From: CAZRRV01 sp045660865
Lineage (GTDB): Bacteria > Bacillota > Clostridia > Oscillospirales > Acutalibacteraceae
Reading direction: 5' to 3'
Assembly (NCBI GenBank): GCA_045660865.1
Contig: JAZREP010000005.1
Coordinates: forward strand, 1-56,179
DNA length: 56,179 bases
The notes under the pieces were generated by a model. The model saw only the letters and a list, made by a program, of their open reading frames with translations. It did not search any database and was not told the origin of the DNA. Below, in pieces: positions 33,390-42,277 of this stretch (its first letter is position 1; the number at the start of each line of letters is the position of its first letter). A program made the translations under genes and the position numbers.

Positions 33390-35898
33390 ATATAAAGTAC
33401 ACGAGCTGGCTAAAGACTTTGAACTGCAAACAAAGGAGATACTTGATATTTTAGTTGGTCAGTTTGGCGAAAAGAAAAGCCAGACTGCACTCGATGAGGT
33501 TGAAATTGATTACATTTTTGATGTGATTACAAGCAACAATCAAGTAAAGAGCTTTGATAAATATTTTGCAATGGGTGACGAAGCCAGAAATAAGCGTAAA
33601 GAGCAAAAAGCCAAGGACAAAGAGGATTTGTTGGCTAAGCAGATGGCTATTTTAGAGCAGTTAAAGGCTGCCCAAATGGCTGAGCAAGAGGCAAAGAAAG
33701 CCGAGCAGGCCAAAAAAGAGCAAAAGGCAGAACCCAAAAAGGTTGAGCCGAAAAAAGAAGAGCCCAAAAAGGTTGCAGAGAAGCCTGCAGAAAAACCCGC
33801 TGAGAAGCCGGTTGAGAAAAAGGTTGAAGAAAAGGTTGAGCAAAAGAAACCCGCCGAGCCGAATCTTCATCCCTTTGAGGCAAGAAAGAAGAAGGAAAAC
33901 CCGGGTGCAGCACCTAACCGCGGACCTGTTGAAATCCGCAAGGTTGATACCCGTGCTTCCCACGTTGATTTAGATAAATACAACGAAAAATACGAAACTA
34001 TTGCGCCTGCACATTCTATGAAGGATAATATGCAGCGCAAACAGAAAATCAAGCAAAAATCGCAGGATTACCGTCGTCCTCAGGGAGCTAAGCGTGAAAC
34101 CGAGGCCGATAAACTGCGCCGTTTACAGCTTGAAAAGATTAAAAAGACACCTATTAAGGTTACAGTTGGTGACGAGGTTACGGTATCCGAGTTGGCTGCC
34201 GCTATGAAAAAGACTGCCGCTGAGGTTATTAAAACCTTAATGGGTCTTGGAATGATGGTAACCGCAAATCAGGTAATTGATTACGATACCGCTGAAATCG
34301 TTGTTACCGAAATGGGCTGCAAAATAGAACGCGCTGTTGTGGTTACAATAGAAGAAAGAATTATGGATATTGCCGAGGATAAGGAAGAGGATTTGAAAGG
34401 CCGTGACCCGATTGTTGTTGTTATGGGACACGTTGACCACGGTAAAACCTCTTTGCTTGACGCTATTCGTAATGCTAACGTTACCAGCGGCGAAGCAGGC
34501 GGTATTACACAGCACATCGGTGCTTACAGAGTAAACTGCAACGGAAGCAATATCACATTCTTGGATACTCCCGGACATGCGGCGTTTACCTCTATGCGCC
34601 AGCGCGGTGCTATGGCAACCGATATTGCCGTATTGGTTGTTGCCGCAGATGACGGTATTATGCCCCAAACAATTGAAGCTATTAACCACGCAAAAGCGGC
34701 TAATGTGCAGATGATTGTTGCTATAAATAAAATGGATAAGCCTGAGGCTAACCCCGACCGTGTATTGCAACAGTTGACCGAGCATTCGGTTGTGCCTGAG
34801 CAATGGGGCGGTGATGTAATCTGCGTTCCCGTTTCGGCTAAGACACACGACGGTATTGACAATCTGTTGGAAAACATTTTGCTTGTTGCCGAGATGATGG
34901 AGTTAAAGGCTAACCCTGACCGTAAAGCAAAGGGTACAGTTATTGAGGCACGCTTGGATAAGGGCCGTGGCCCTGTTGCAACTTTGCTTGTTCAAACAGG
35001 TACTTTGCACACAGGCGATATTATAGTTGCCGGCACCTCGGTTGGTCGTGTTCGTGTTATGACCAACGAGAACGGTAAGGTACTAAAGAAGGCAGGTCCT
35101 TCTGTACCGGTTGAGATTACAGGTTTAGTTGAAGTTCCCTTTGCGGGCGATGAGTTTGACGCCGTTTCAGACGAGCGTTTGGCACGCCAGCTGGTTGAAC
35201 AGAGAAAGCAAAAGCAGAAGGATGATGCTTTCAAAGCAACCCAAAAGGTTACACTTGAAAATCTGTTCTCACAACTTGAGCAGGGCGAACTTAAAGAGCT
35301 CAGCATAATTGTTAAAGCCGATGTACAAGGCTCTGTTGAGGCTGTTAGGGAAAGCTTGGAAAAACTTACTAACGAAGAGGTGCGTGTTCGCGTTATTCAC
35401 GGCGGCGTAGGTGCTATAAACGAGTCAGACGTTATGCTGGCAGGCACATCTGGTGCTATTATCGTTGGCTTCAACGTACGTCCTGATGCTGTTGCCAAAG
35501 ATTTGGCAGAGCGTGATGGCGTAGATATGCGTATGTATCGTGTAATTTACGATTGCATTGAGGAAATCGAATCGGCTATGAAGGGTATGCTTGCGCCTAA
35601 GTTCCGTGAGGTACAAATGGGTACTATTGAGGTTCGTGAAACCTATAAGATTTCCAATGTTGGCACAATTGCGGGCTCTTATGTTACAAACGGTAAAGTT
35701 ACCCGCAACTGTCAAATCCGTGTTGTTCGTGACGGTATAGTTTTGGCTGAGGATGCTATTGATTCTCTCCGCCGTTTCAAGGACGACGTAAAAGAGGTTG
35801 CTCAGGGTTATGAGTGCGGTATCGGTCTTGTTAAATACAGCGACATTAAGGTAGGCGACGTATTAGAGGCCTTTATTATGGAGGAATACAGAGATTAA
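33382..35898 (+). CDS. infB: Translation initiation factor IF-2
   Basis: An 838-aa protein. A short N-terminal IF2-N motif is followed by a long Lys/Glu/Pro-rich linker (about 80-170) with repeats of the EKPAEKP and EPKK kind. A second IF2-N domain (about 255-305) precedes the GTPase core: G1 GHVDHGKTSL, G3 DTPGHAAF, G4 NKMDKP and G5 SAKTHDG. Domains II to IV follow, the last binding fMet-tRNA. It places initiator tRNA on the 30S subunit. It overlaps ylxQ by 8 bases and precedes rbfA by 20. The linker is low-complexity and likely disordered. Confidence 0.97.
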   Translation: MTKYKVHELAKDFELQTKEILDILVGQFGEKKSQTALDEVEIDYIFDVITSNNQVKSFDKYFAMGDEARNKRKEQKAKDKEDLLAKQMAILEQLKAAQMAEQEAKKAEQAKKEQKAEPKKVEPKKEEPKKVAEKPAEKPAEKPVEKKVEEKVEQKKPAEPNLHPFEARKKKENPGAAPNRGPVEIRKVDTRASHVDLDKYNEKYETIAPAHSMKDNMQRKQKIKQKSQDYRRPQGAKRETEADKLRRLQLEKIKKTPIKVTVGDEVTVSELAAAMKKTAAEVIKTLMGLGMMVTANQVIDYDTAEIVVTEMGCKIERAVVVTIEERIMDIAEDKEEDLKGRDPIVVVMGHVDHGKTSLLDAIRNANVTSGEAGGITQHIGAYRVNCNGSNITFLDTPGHAAFTSMRQRGAMATDIAVLVVAADDGIMPQTIEAINHAKAANVQMIVAINKMDKPEANPDRVLQQLTEHSVVPEQWGGDVICVPVSAKTHDGIDNLLENILLVAEMMELKANPDRKAKGTVIEARLDKGRGPVATLLVQTGTLHTGDIIVAGTSVGRVRVMTNENGKVLKKAGPSVPVEITGLVEVPFAGDEFDAVSDERLARQLVEQRKQKQKDDAFKATQKVTLENLFSQLEQGELKELSIIVKADVQGSVEAVRESLEKLTNEEVRVRVIHGGVGAINESDVMLAGTSGAIIVGFNVRPDAVAKDLAERDGVDMRMYRVIYDCIEEIESAMKGMLAPKFREVQMGTIEVRETYKISNVGTIAGSYVTNGKVTRNCQIRVVRDGIVLAEDAIDSLRRFKDDVKEVAQGYECGIGLVKYSDIKVGDVLEAFIMEEYRD

Positions 35899-35918
35899 TC
35901 TGAAAGGAAAGAAAAATA

Positions 35919-36260
35919 ATGCCAAGCTATAAAATCGGGCGTACAAACTCCGACTTACAGCACGAGCTGTCCGACATTATCCGTGATATTAAGGACCCAC
36001 GTGTAAGCTCATTGTTGAGCGTTGTTAAGGTTGACGTATCGGGGGATTTGTCGGTTGCTAAGGTATATATCAGCGCCTTTAACGGTGAAGAAGAAACCGT
36101 AAATTCGGTAAAAGGGCTTAAAAATGCGGCAGGTTATATCCGCCGTGAGCTTTCACACCGCTTAAAACTTCGCAAAATACCTGAGCTTGTGTTTATTGCC
36201 GATGATTCCATACGGCACAGCGCCCATATTGCCGATTTGCTGAACGGCTTGGAAAAGTAG
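35919..36260 (+). CDS. rbfA: 30S ribosome-binding factor A
   Basis: A 113-aa KH-type protein with the usual landmarks: IGRTNSDLQHELSDIIRDIK, DPRVSSLLSVVKVDVSGDLS and KLRKIPELVFIADDSI. It binds the 30S platform during late 16S maturation and helps cold growth. The ribosome site is GAAAGGAAAG. It lies between infB and nrnA in the standard operon order. Confidence 0.95.
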   Translation: MPSYKIGRTNSDLQHELSDIIRDIKDPRVSSLLSVVKVDVSGDLSVAKVYISAFNGEEETVNSVKGLKNAAGYIRRELSHRLKLRKIPELVFIADDSIRHSAHIADLLNGLEK

Positions 36261-36267
36261 GTGTTTT

Positions 36268-37236
36268 ATGGGGAATGAATGTAAGCGCCTTACCCTTAGT
36301 GAAGTTTGCGAATTCTTAAAAGAGAATGACCGTTTTAGGATTATCACCCACGCTTTTGCTGATGGTGATACCTTGGGTAGCGGCTTCGGGCTGTGTGCAT
36401 TACTTCGCAGTATGGGTAAAATGGCAAACGTAATTTGTCCTGATGAAATTCCGGACAAGTTTGCCTATTTGAAGTTAGAGGAGCAATCATTTGAGCCTGA
36501 ATGTACAGTTATGGTGGATGTGGCGGATATTAAGCTTACAGGCCACCTAGCAGAACAGTTTTCAGGCAAGGTTGATTTATGTATCGACCACCACATATCA
36601 AATATCGGTTATGCCGACAGGCTGTATCTTGAGGATACGGCCTCGGCGGCTTGCGAATGTATTTATGCCATTGCCTGCGAATTAGGCGTTACAATTGACA
36701 AGTTCGTTGCGAATGCACTTTATACAGGCATTTCGACCGACAGCGGTTGTTTCCGCTTTACCAACACCACTGCACGCACACACCGTATTGCGGCAGAGTT
36801 GTTGGAAAAGGGCGCAGATGCAGGCGAAATCAACCGTGTAATGTTTGAAACCAAAAGCCGTGCTCGTATAAATATTGAGCGAATGGCATTGGATGCTATG
36901 GAGTTTTGGTACGGCGGCCGCCTAGCCACCTTACCTTTGACACTTACTATGCAACAAAGCGCAAACTGCAACCACGGTGATATGGAGGGTATAACCTCTT
37001 TACCACGCACTATTGAGGGCGTATTGGTGGGAGTAACCTTCCGCGAAAAACCGCAGGGCGGAGTATATAAGATTTCGGTGCGCACACATGCACCTATTGA
37101 TGCCTCAAAAATTTGTAAAGAGTTCGGCGGCGGCGGACACACCCGTGCCGCAGGCTGTGATATAACAGGTACTCTTGAACAGGTTAAGGAGAAGGTGCTG
37201 GAAGTAGTGAAACAGCATCTAAAAGCGGCCGAATGA
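36268..37236 (+). CDS. nrnA: DHH-family oligoribonuclease / pAp phosphatase
   Basis: A 322-aa DHH-DHHA1 protein. The N-terminal domain has HAFADGDTLGSG (motif I), MVDVADIKLTG and the signature DHHISNIGYAD. The DHHA1 domain ends in GGGGHTRAAGCDI. NrnA degrades two- to five-nucleotide RNAs and converts pAp to AMP, and some homologues hydrolyse cyclic-di-AMP intermediates. It is a normal member of the rbfA-truB stretch. Its stop overlaps truB by 4 bases. Confidence 0.93.
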   Translation: MGNECKRLTLSEVCEFLKENDRFRIITHAFADGDTLGSGFGLCALLRSMGKMANVICPDEIPDKFAYLKLEEQSFEPECTVMVDVADIKLTGHLAEQFSGKVDLCIDHHISNIGYADRLYLEDTASAACECIYAIACELGVTIDKFVANALYTGISTDSGCFRFTNTTARTHRIAAELLEKGADAGEINRVMFETKSRARINIERMALDAMEFWYGGRLATLPLTLTMQQSANCNHGDMEGITSLPRTIEGVLVGVTFREKPQGGVYKISVRTHAPIDASKICKEFGGGGHTRAAGCDITGTLEQVKEKVLEVVKQHLKAAE

Positions 37237-38108
37237 AGGGGCTGATTTTACTAAACAAGCCAAAGGATATGACCTCTTTTGGTGCAGTAGCGAGAGTGCG
37301 CCGAATAATGGGTGAAAAAAAGGCGGGCCATACAGGCACGCTTGACCCAATGGCTACAGGAGTTTTGCCTGTCCTTTTGGGCTCTGCCACCAAGCTTTCG
37401 GACTATTTGCTTATAGCAGACAAAGCTTATACTGCTACTATGCGGCTTGGCGTTACTACCGATACGCTGGATATAACCGGCACGGTTTTGTCCACACATA
37501 AGGTGGATGCCTCAAAACAGGATGTTTTAGATGTTTTGGCTGGTTTTCGTGGTGAGATTTTACAAACACCGCCTATGTATTCTGCAATAAAGCAGAACGG
37601 CCAACCGCTTTACAAATTAGCTCGAAAGGGAATAGAAGCCGAGCGTACAGCACGCAAGGTAACTATTTATGAAATAGAGCTTTTAGAACAACTTTCACCG
37701 ACTGATTTTACTATTTCGGTGTGCTGTTCTAAGGGTACTTATATCCGTTCGCTTGTTGACGATATTGGAAAAGCTCTCGGTTGCGGCGCCACCTTAACCG
37801 AGCTTTGCAGAACCTCTACAGGCGGCTTTTCAATTGAAAATTGTGTGACACTAGAACAGTTAGAACAAGATAGTGCTGCCCATTTACAGCCCGCAGTAGA
37901 GGCTGTTGAGCATTTACCTTGTGTAGAGGTAACTAACAAGCAGGCAACACGTTTCAGTAACGGCGGCGAGCTTGATTTAAGCCGTTTAAAAGGTGATTCT
38001 TGGAACACAGATGAGCCCATACGTGTTATGTGTGACGGCGAACTTGTTGGTATCGGCACTATTGATAATGAAAATCAAGCGCTAAAAATAAAGTGCGTAA
38101 TAAAGTAA
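37233..38108 (+). CDS. truB: tRNA pseudouridine-55 synthase
   Basis: A 291-aa protein. The catalytic region GHTGTLDPMATGVLP is at about residues 31-45, with the nucleophile Asp in TLDP. MYSAIKQNGQPLYKLARKG, GTYIRSLVDDIG and a C-terminal PUA-like segment (VEVTNKQATRFSNGG) complete the fold. It makes pseudouridine 55 in the T-loop of tRNAs. The start overlaps nrnA by 4 bases. It is followed by ribF in the usual order. Confidence 0.96.
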   Translation: MKGLILLNKPKDMTSFGAVARVRRIMGEKKAGHTGTLDPMATGVLPVLLGSATKLSDYLLIADKAYTATMRLGVTTDTLDITGTVLSTHKVDASKQDVLDVLAGFRGEILQTPPMYSAIKQNGQPLYKLARKGIEAERTARKVTIYEIELLEQLSPTDFTISVCCSKGTYIRSLVDDIGKALGCGATLTELCRTSTGGFSIENCVTLEQLEQDSAAHLQPAVEAVEHLPCVEVTNKQATRFSNGGELDLSRLKGDSWNTDEPIRVMCDGELVGIGTIDNENQALKIKCVIK

Positions 38109-38125
38109 GAACGGAGGGACAGATT

Positions 38126-38977
38126 ATGCAAAAAACAGTTGCGGCACTCGGCACCTTTGACGGTGTGCATATCGGGCATCGCAAAGTTTTGCTGTCTGCC
38201 GCTTCGTATTCTGATTTAACACCGATTTGTATCAGCTTTAAGAATACCCCTAAAAATGCTTTGGGCATTAAAACACCGCTGTTGCTGACCGATGAGCAAC
38301 GCACCGAGAAAATCAAGGGATTGGGCTTTAAAGAGGTTGTGTTGCTTGATTTTAATTCGGTACGAAATCTGTCACCGGCAGACTTTTTAAAGACGATAAC
38401 AGAAAAATACAATATCGGTGCCATTTGCTGCGGATTTAATTATCATTTCGGTATCGGCGGAGTGGGTAATACTGAATTGCTTAAAGAATATTGCGAGCAA
38501 AATAAAATTGAACTCACTATTGCCGATAAGGTTGAAATAAAGAGAGTAACAGTTAGTTCTACCGAGATTCGAAGGCTTATTATGGGCGGAGAAATATCGG
38601 CTGCTAACGAAATGCTTGGGTACCCATATTTTATTGAGGGGAATATTGTCCACGGATTTAAGCGTGGCCGCACATTAGGTTTTCCCACCATAAATCAGGA
38701 TATAGCAAACGAACTTTGCTGTCCTAAATTCGGTGTTTACCGCTCTATGGTAACTGTTGAGGGCAATAGGTACAAAGGGCTTACAAATGTAGGCAACAAC
38801 CCAACCTTCGAATTGCCGACTGCAAAGGCAGAAACCTACATTCACGAGTTTTCGGGCGAAATTTACGGTAAATTTGCAAAGGTAGAGCTATTAGATTTTG
38901 TAAGAGGCGAAATCAAATTTGAATCAGCCGAGCAATTAAAGGAACAGATAAATCAAGATTTAAAGGTTATAATATAA
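38126..38977 (+). CDS. ribF: Riboflavin kinase / FAD synthetase
   Basis: A 283-aa bifunctional enzyme. The N-terminal adenylyltransferase domain has ALGTFDGVHIGH and later VSSTEIRRLI; the C-terminal kinase domain has GRTLGFPTIN and GLTNVGNNPTF. It makes FMN from riboflavin and FAD from FMN. The ATG at 38126 follows GGAGGGA; an in-frame ATG at 38093 lies inside truB with no ribosome site. It is somewhat short (typical 300-315 aa) but both active regions are present. It ends the operon at a bidirectional terminator shared with ychF. Confidence 0.93.
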   Translation: MQKTVAALGTFDGVHIGHRKVLLSAASYSDLTPICISFKNTPKNALGIKTPLLLTDEQRTEKIKGLGFKEVVLLDFNSVRNLSPADFLKTITEKYNIGAICCGFNYHFGIGGVGNTELLKEYCEQNKIELTIADKVEIKRVTVSSTEIRRLIMGGEISAANEMLGYPYFIEGNIVHGFKRGRTLGFPTINQDIANELCCPKFGVYRSMVTVEGNRYKGLTNVGNNPTFELPTAKAETYIHEFSGEIYGKFAKVELLDFVRGEIKFESAEQLKEQINQDLKVII

Positions 38978-39008
38978 AAGGACTCAAAGCCGTGCTTTGA
39001 GTCCTTTT
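38976..39008. terminator. Bidirectional terminator between ribF and ychF
   Basis: AAAAGGACTCAAAGC-CGT-GCTTTGAGTCCTTTT, 15-bp perfect arms with T run on the plus side. Confidence 0.9.
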
Positions 39009-39028
39009 TTTGTACTTAAATTTAATTT

Positions 39029-40123
39029 TTATACATTAAAGCGGAAGAGAACAATATCTCCGTCCTTCATAACATAATCCTTACCCTCACTGCGAACAAG
39101 CCCTTTTTCCTTGGCGGCGGTCATTGAGCCGCAAGCCATAAGGTCATCAAAGCTTACAGTTTCGGCACGGATAAAGCCACGCTCAAAATCCGAGTGAATT
39201 TTACCTGCCGCTCCGGGAGCCTTGGTACCTTTAACAATGGTCCAAGCCCTTACCTCAGGCTGACCTGCGGTAATGAAAGAAATAAGACCGAGCAGGTGGT
39301 AACAGGTGGTGATAAGGCGCTCTAAGCCGGATTGCTCTAAGCCGAGCTCGGATAAAAACAGTTCCTTTTCTTCTTTGTCCATATTTGCAATTTCCGCTTC
39401 AAGCTCAGCACAAATCGGCAAGGTTTCTGCCTGTTCTGCGGCGGCAATAGCCTTAACGGCGCTGTAACGAGCGTTGCTATCAATACCGCCTGTAAAATCA
39501 TCCTCACTCATATTGCAAGCATAGATTACAGGCTTTAAGGTAAGCAAATCAAGGGTGGCAAGTATTTTTTGCTCATTCTCGTCAGCCTCAACAGAGCGTG
39601 CAGGTTTTTCTTGCTCTAATGCCGACATAATTCTTTTAAGGAAATCCAACTCGCCTTGCAAAGATTTGTCGCCCTTTAAAGCCTTGGCTGTTTTATCAAT
39701 TCTGCGGGACAGCATTTCCATATCGGCTAAAATAAGCTCAAGATTGATAATACTAATATCACGGCCGGGGTCTACCGAGCCCTCAACGTGTATAATGTCA
39801 TCGTTTTCAAAGCAGCGCACAACGTGAACAATAGCATCAACCTCACGGATATGGGACAAGAATTTATTGCCCAAGCCCTCGCCCTTAGAAGCGCCTTTTA
39901 CAAGACCTGCAATATCAACAAATTCAATAGTTGCAGGAGTGAATTTTACAGGGTTGTACATTTCTGCCAGCTTATCAAGTCGGCTATCGGGCACGCTTAC
40001 CATTCCCACATTCGGCTCAATGGTGCAAAAAGGGTAGTTGGCAGACTGAGCGCCTGCATTTGTTATGGCGTTAAAAAGCGTGGACTTTCCTACATTCGGC
40101 AGTCCTACAATGCCTAGTTTCAT
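39029..40123 (-). CDS. ychF: Redox-regulated ATPase YchF (OLA1 family)
   Basis: A 364-aa OBG-like P-loop protein. The Walker A is GLPNVGKSTLFNAI, the switch has IEFVDIAGLVKGASKGEGLG and the G4 position reads CNMSE instead of NKxD, which is why this family prefers ATP. The C-terminal TGS domain has IRAETVSFDDL. It associates with ribosomes and is linked to oxidative stress. It stands alone on the minus strand between two plus-strand operons, with a very good promoter at 40181-40209. Confidence 0.96.
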   Translation of the reverse strand: MKLGIVGLPNVGKSTLFNAITNAGAQSANYPFCTIEPNVGMVSVPDSRLDKLAEMYNPVKFTPATIEFVDIAGLVKGASKGEGLGNKFLSHIREVDAIVHVVRCFENDDIIHVEGSVDPGRDISIINLELILADMEMLSRRIDKTAKALKGDKSLQGELDFLKRIMSALEQEKPARSVEADENEQKILATLDLLTLKPVIYACNMSEDDFTGGIDSNARYSAVKAIAAAEQAETLPICAELEAEIANMDKEEKELFLSELGLEQSGLERLITTCYHLLGLISFITAGQPEVRAWTIVKGTKAPGAAGKIHSDFERGFIRAETVSFDDLMACGSMTAAKEKGLVRSEGKDYVMKDGDIVLFRFNV

Positions 40124-40180
40124 AAATTAGATATCCTTTCTGGTAAAACATCATCAAATGTGTTTTTACGACTAATAACC

Positions 40181-40209
40181 ATTATACAGTTGCAATTGAA
40201 TTTTATCAA
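40181..40209 (-). promoter_or_regulatory. Sigma-A promoter of ychF
   Basis: On the minus strand TTGATA, 17-base spacer, perfect TATAAT. The -10 and start region read TATAATGGTTAT, one copy of the recurring 12-mer. Confidence 0.78.
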
Positions 40210-40233
40210 GGTATTTATCAAAAAATACTTTTC

Positions 40234-40257
40234 ATTTATAGTAAAATATAGTATAAT
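40234..40257 (+). promoter_or_regulatory. Probable promoter of hprK-glk
   Basis: A TATAAT (40252-40257) preceded by GTAAAATATAG. The same GTAAAATATWGTATAAT stretch occurs at the CNNM promoter (21863-21879). The -35 (TTTTCA) is weak. Confidence 0.5.
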
Positions 40258-40293
40258 TATATAGATTATTCTCGCAGAAAGGTTGTGCACCTA

Positions 40294-41253
40294 ATGAAAA
40301 CACCTTATTCGGTTACTTTAAGCAGAATTATAAAAGACTTTTTATTGGAAATCGTTTATGCGCCTGATAATGTGGAAGAAATTTTAGTTTCCTCTACTGA
40401 GGTTAATCGTCCGGGCTTGGAGCTTTCGGGTTTTTACAAATATTATGATAAAAACCGCCTCCAAATCATAGGCAAAAACGAAGAAAGTTATTTGGATAGT
40501 TTTAAGGGTGATGAGTATATCCGCCGTTTGGAGGAATACTTTTCACATGAGCCTGTTGCAGTTATTATTGCGAGGAATTTAGAAATACCTGAGCCGATGG
40601 TTGAAATGGCACGCAAGTATCATGTGCCTCTGCTTCGTACAGCTGACAGCACCTCGGCGTTTATGGCATCAATTATTTCCTTCTTGAATGTACAGCTTGC
40701 TCAGCGTATAACCAGACACGGCGTTTTAGTTGAGGTTTACGGTGAAGGTTTGCTCCTTTTGGGAGAAAGCGGTGTAGGTAAGAGTGAAACGGCTATTGAG
40801 CTTGTAAAACGTGGGCACCGTTTAATCGCCGATGATGCGGTAGAAATTCGTAAGGTTTCTTCACGCTCACTGGTAGGCTCTTCGCCCGATAACATTCGTC
40901 ATTTTATTGAGCTTAGGGGCATAGGCATTGTAAATGCAGGCCGTACCTTTGGTGCCGGCGCGGTTAAGATGACCACTAATATTGATTTGGTTATAAATAT
41001 GGAGCCGTGGGATTCAAATAAGGTTTACGACCGTATGGGTATTGAAAATGAAACGATGGACATTTTGGGCAACAAGATTCCCAGTGTTACCATTCCTGTA
41101 AAACCCGGTCGTAATCTTGCGGTTGTTATTGAGGTTGCCGCTATGAACCACAGACAAAAGAAAATGGGTTACAATGCAGCAAACGACTTGTTGCAAAAGT
41201 TGGGTATGGATTCCTCCATGGTTCCGACAAACCTTGAAAAGGATTTATTTTAG
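40294..41253 (+). CDS. hprK: HPr kinase/phosphorylase
   Basis: A 319-aa protein. The N-terminal domain (about 1-130) precedes the P-loop LLGESGVGKSETAIELVKRG. HRLIADDAVEI and the HPrK signature ELRGIGIVNAGRTFGAGAV follow. It phosphorylates HPr on Ser46 when fructose-1,6-bisphosphate is high and reverses this when it is low, the master switch of carbon catabolite repression in low-GC Gram-positives. The ATG at 40294 is chosen; the in-frame GTG at 40285 sits too close to AAAGG. It is followed 11 bases later by a glucokinase gene. Confidence 0.95.
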   Translation: MKTPYSVTLSRIIKDFLLEIVYAPDNVEEILVSSTEVNRPGLELSGFYKYYDKNRLQIIGKNEESYLDSFKGDEYIRRLEEYFSHEPVAVIIARNLEIPEPMVEMARKYHVPLLRTADSTSAFMASIISFLNVQLAQRITRHGVLVEVYGEGLLLLGESGVGKSETAIELVKRGHRLIADDAVEIRKVSSRSLVGSSPDNIRHFIELRGIGIVNAGRTFGAGAVKMTTNIDLVINMEPWDSNKVYDRMGIENETMDILGNKIPSVTIPVKPGRNLAVVIEVAAMNHRQKKMGYNAANDLLQKLGMDSSMVPTNLEKDLF

Positions 41254-41264
41254 GAGAAATAGGA

Positions 41265-42221
41265 ATGTATTATTTAGGTATTGACCTAGGCGGTACCAAT
41301 ATAGCTGCGGGCGTAGTGGATGAAAATTATAACATTATCGGCCGTGGCAATATGAAAACCAATACACCCCGTCCGTCCGAAGAAATTTTAGAGGATATGG
41401 CTGCGGCGGCAAGGGCGGCTGTGGCTGATGCCGGTCTTAAAATGCAGGACATTGCTTCTTGCGGAATCGGTGCGCCGGGAAGTGTTGACAGGGATGAGGG
41501 AATTATTTACGATTCAAACAACCTAGGGTTTAAACGACTGCCAATTGCCAAAATAATGCAAGACAAACTGCAACTGAATTGCATTGTGCATAATGATGCA
41601 AATGCGGCGGCGCTTGGTGAAATGCTGAACGGCGCAGGCAAGGGTGCAAAAAACTTTGTTGCAATCACGCTTGGCACGGGGGTTGGCGGCGGAGTTATTA
41701 CAAATAATTTTATGCTGACAGGTGTTAACTCTGCAGGCGGTGAGTTGGGGCATATCGTAATCGTTAACGACGGTAATGAATGCTCCTGCGGCAGAAAGGG
41801 CTGTTGGGAGGCGTATGCTTCGGTTACAGCGCTTATAGGTCAAACCAAACGCAAGATGCAAGAGTGTCCAAACAGCATTATGTGGGAGATTGCCTCTAAA
41901 GATGGAGGTAATGTAAACGGACGTACCGCATTCCTGGCAATGCGTGCAGGGGATGAGGCCGCCAAAGAGGTTGTAGACCGCTATTTAGAGTATGTTGCTT
42001 GCGGTGTAACAAATATCGTAAACATTTTTCAGCCTGAGGTGCTTTGCATTGGAGGCGGAATTTCCAAAGAGGGCGAAACCTTATTAAAGCCTGTTCGTGA
42101 ATATGTTGTAAAAAACCGTTATTCCAAAAACAGCGATAAGCAAACCGTTATCAAGGCGGCTGAGCTTGCAAACGATGCGGGAATTATCGGTGCGGCATTT
42201 TTACACACACTTAATAACTAA
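41265..42221 (+). CDS. glk: ROK-family glucokinase
   Basis: A 318-aa ROK protein. The N-terminal phosphate loop is GIDLGGTNIAAGVV. A catalytic Asp is in IVHNDANAAALGE, the nucleotide stretch is TLGTGVGGGVI, and a ROK zinc site lies in ELGHI...CSCGRKGCWE. It phosphorylates glucose with ATP. No DNA-binding domain precedes the kinase, so it is an enzyme rather than a NagC/XylR-type repressor. The pairing with hprK puts glucose entry and the catabolite switch on one transcript. Some ROK enzymes prefer other sugars, so glucose is the likely but not proven substrate. Confidence 0.9.
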   Translation: MYYLGIDLGGTNIAAGVVDENYNIIGRGNMKTNTPRPSEEILEDMAAAARAAVADAGLKMQDIASCGIGAPGSVDRDEGIIYDSNNLGFKRLPIAKIMQDKLQLNCIVHNDANAAALGEMLNGAGKGAKNFVAITLGTGVGGGVITNNFMLTGVNSAGGELGHIVIVNDGNECSCGRKGCWEAYASVTALIGQTKRKMQECPNSIMWEIASKDGGNVNGRTAFLAMRAGDEAAKEVVDRYLEYVACGVTNIVNIFQPEVLCIGGGISKEGETLLKPVREYVVKNRYSKNSDKQTVIKAAELANDAGIIGAAFLHTLNN

Positions 42222-42277
42222 TCTTATAATAACAGTTGCAATAACCATTATAAAAACTTATATCTGGAGGGGTATTT

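Noticed and set aside
33600..33860. Repetitive Lys/Glu/Pro DNA within infB as a tandem repeat element
   Set aside because: It is the normal low-complexity linker of IF-2, in frame and without exact repeat units.
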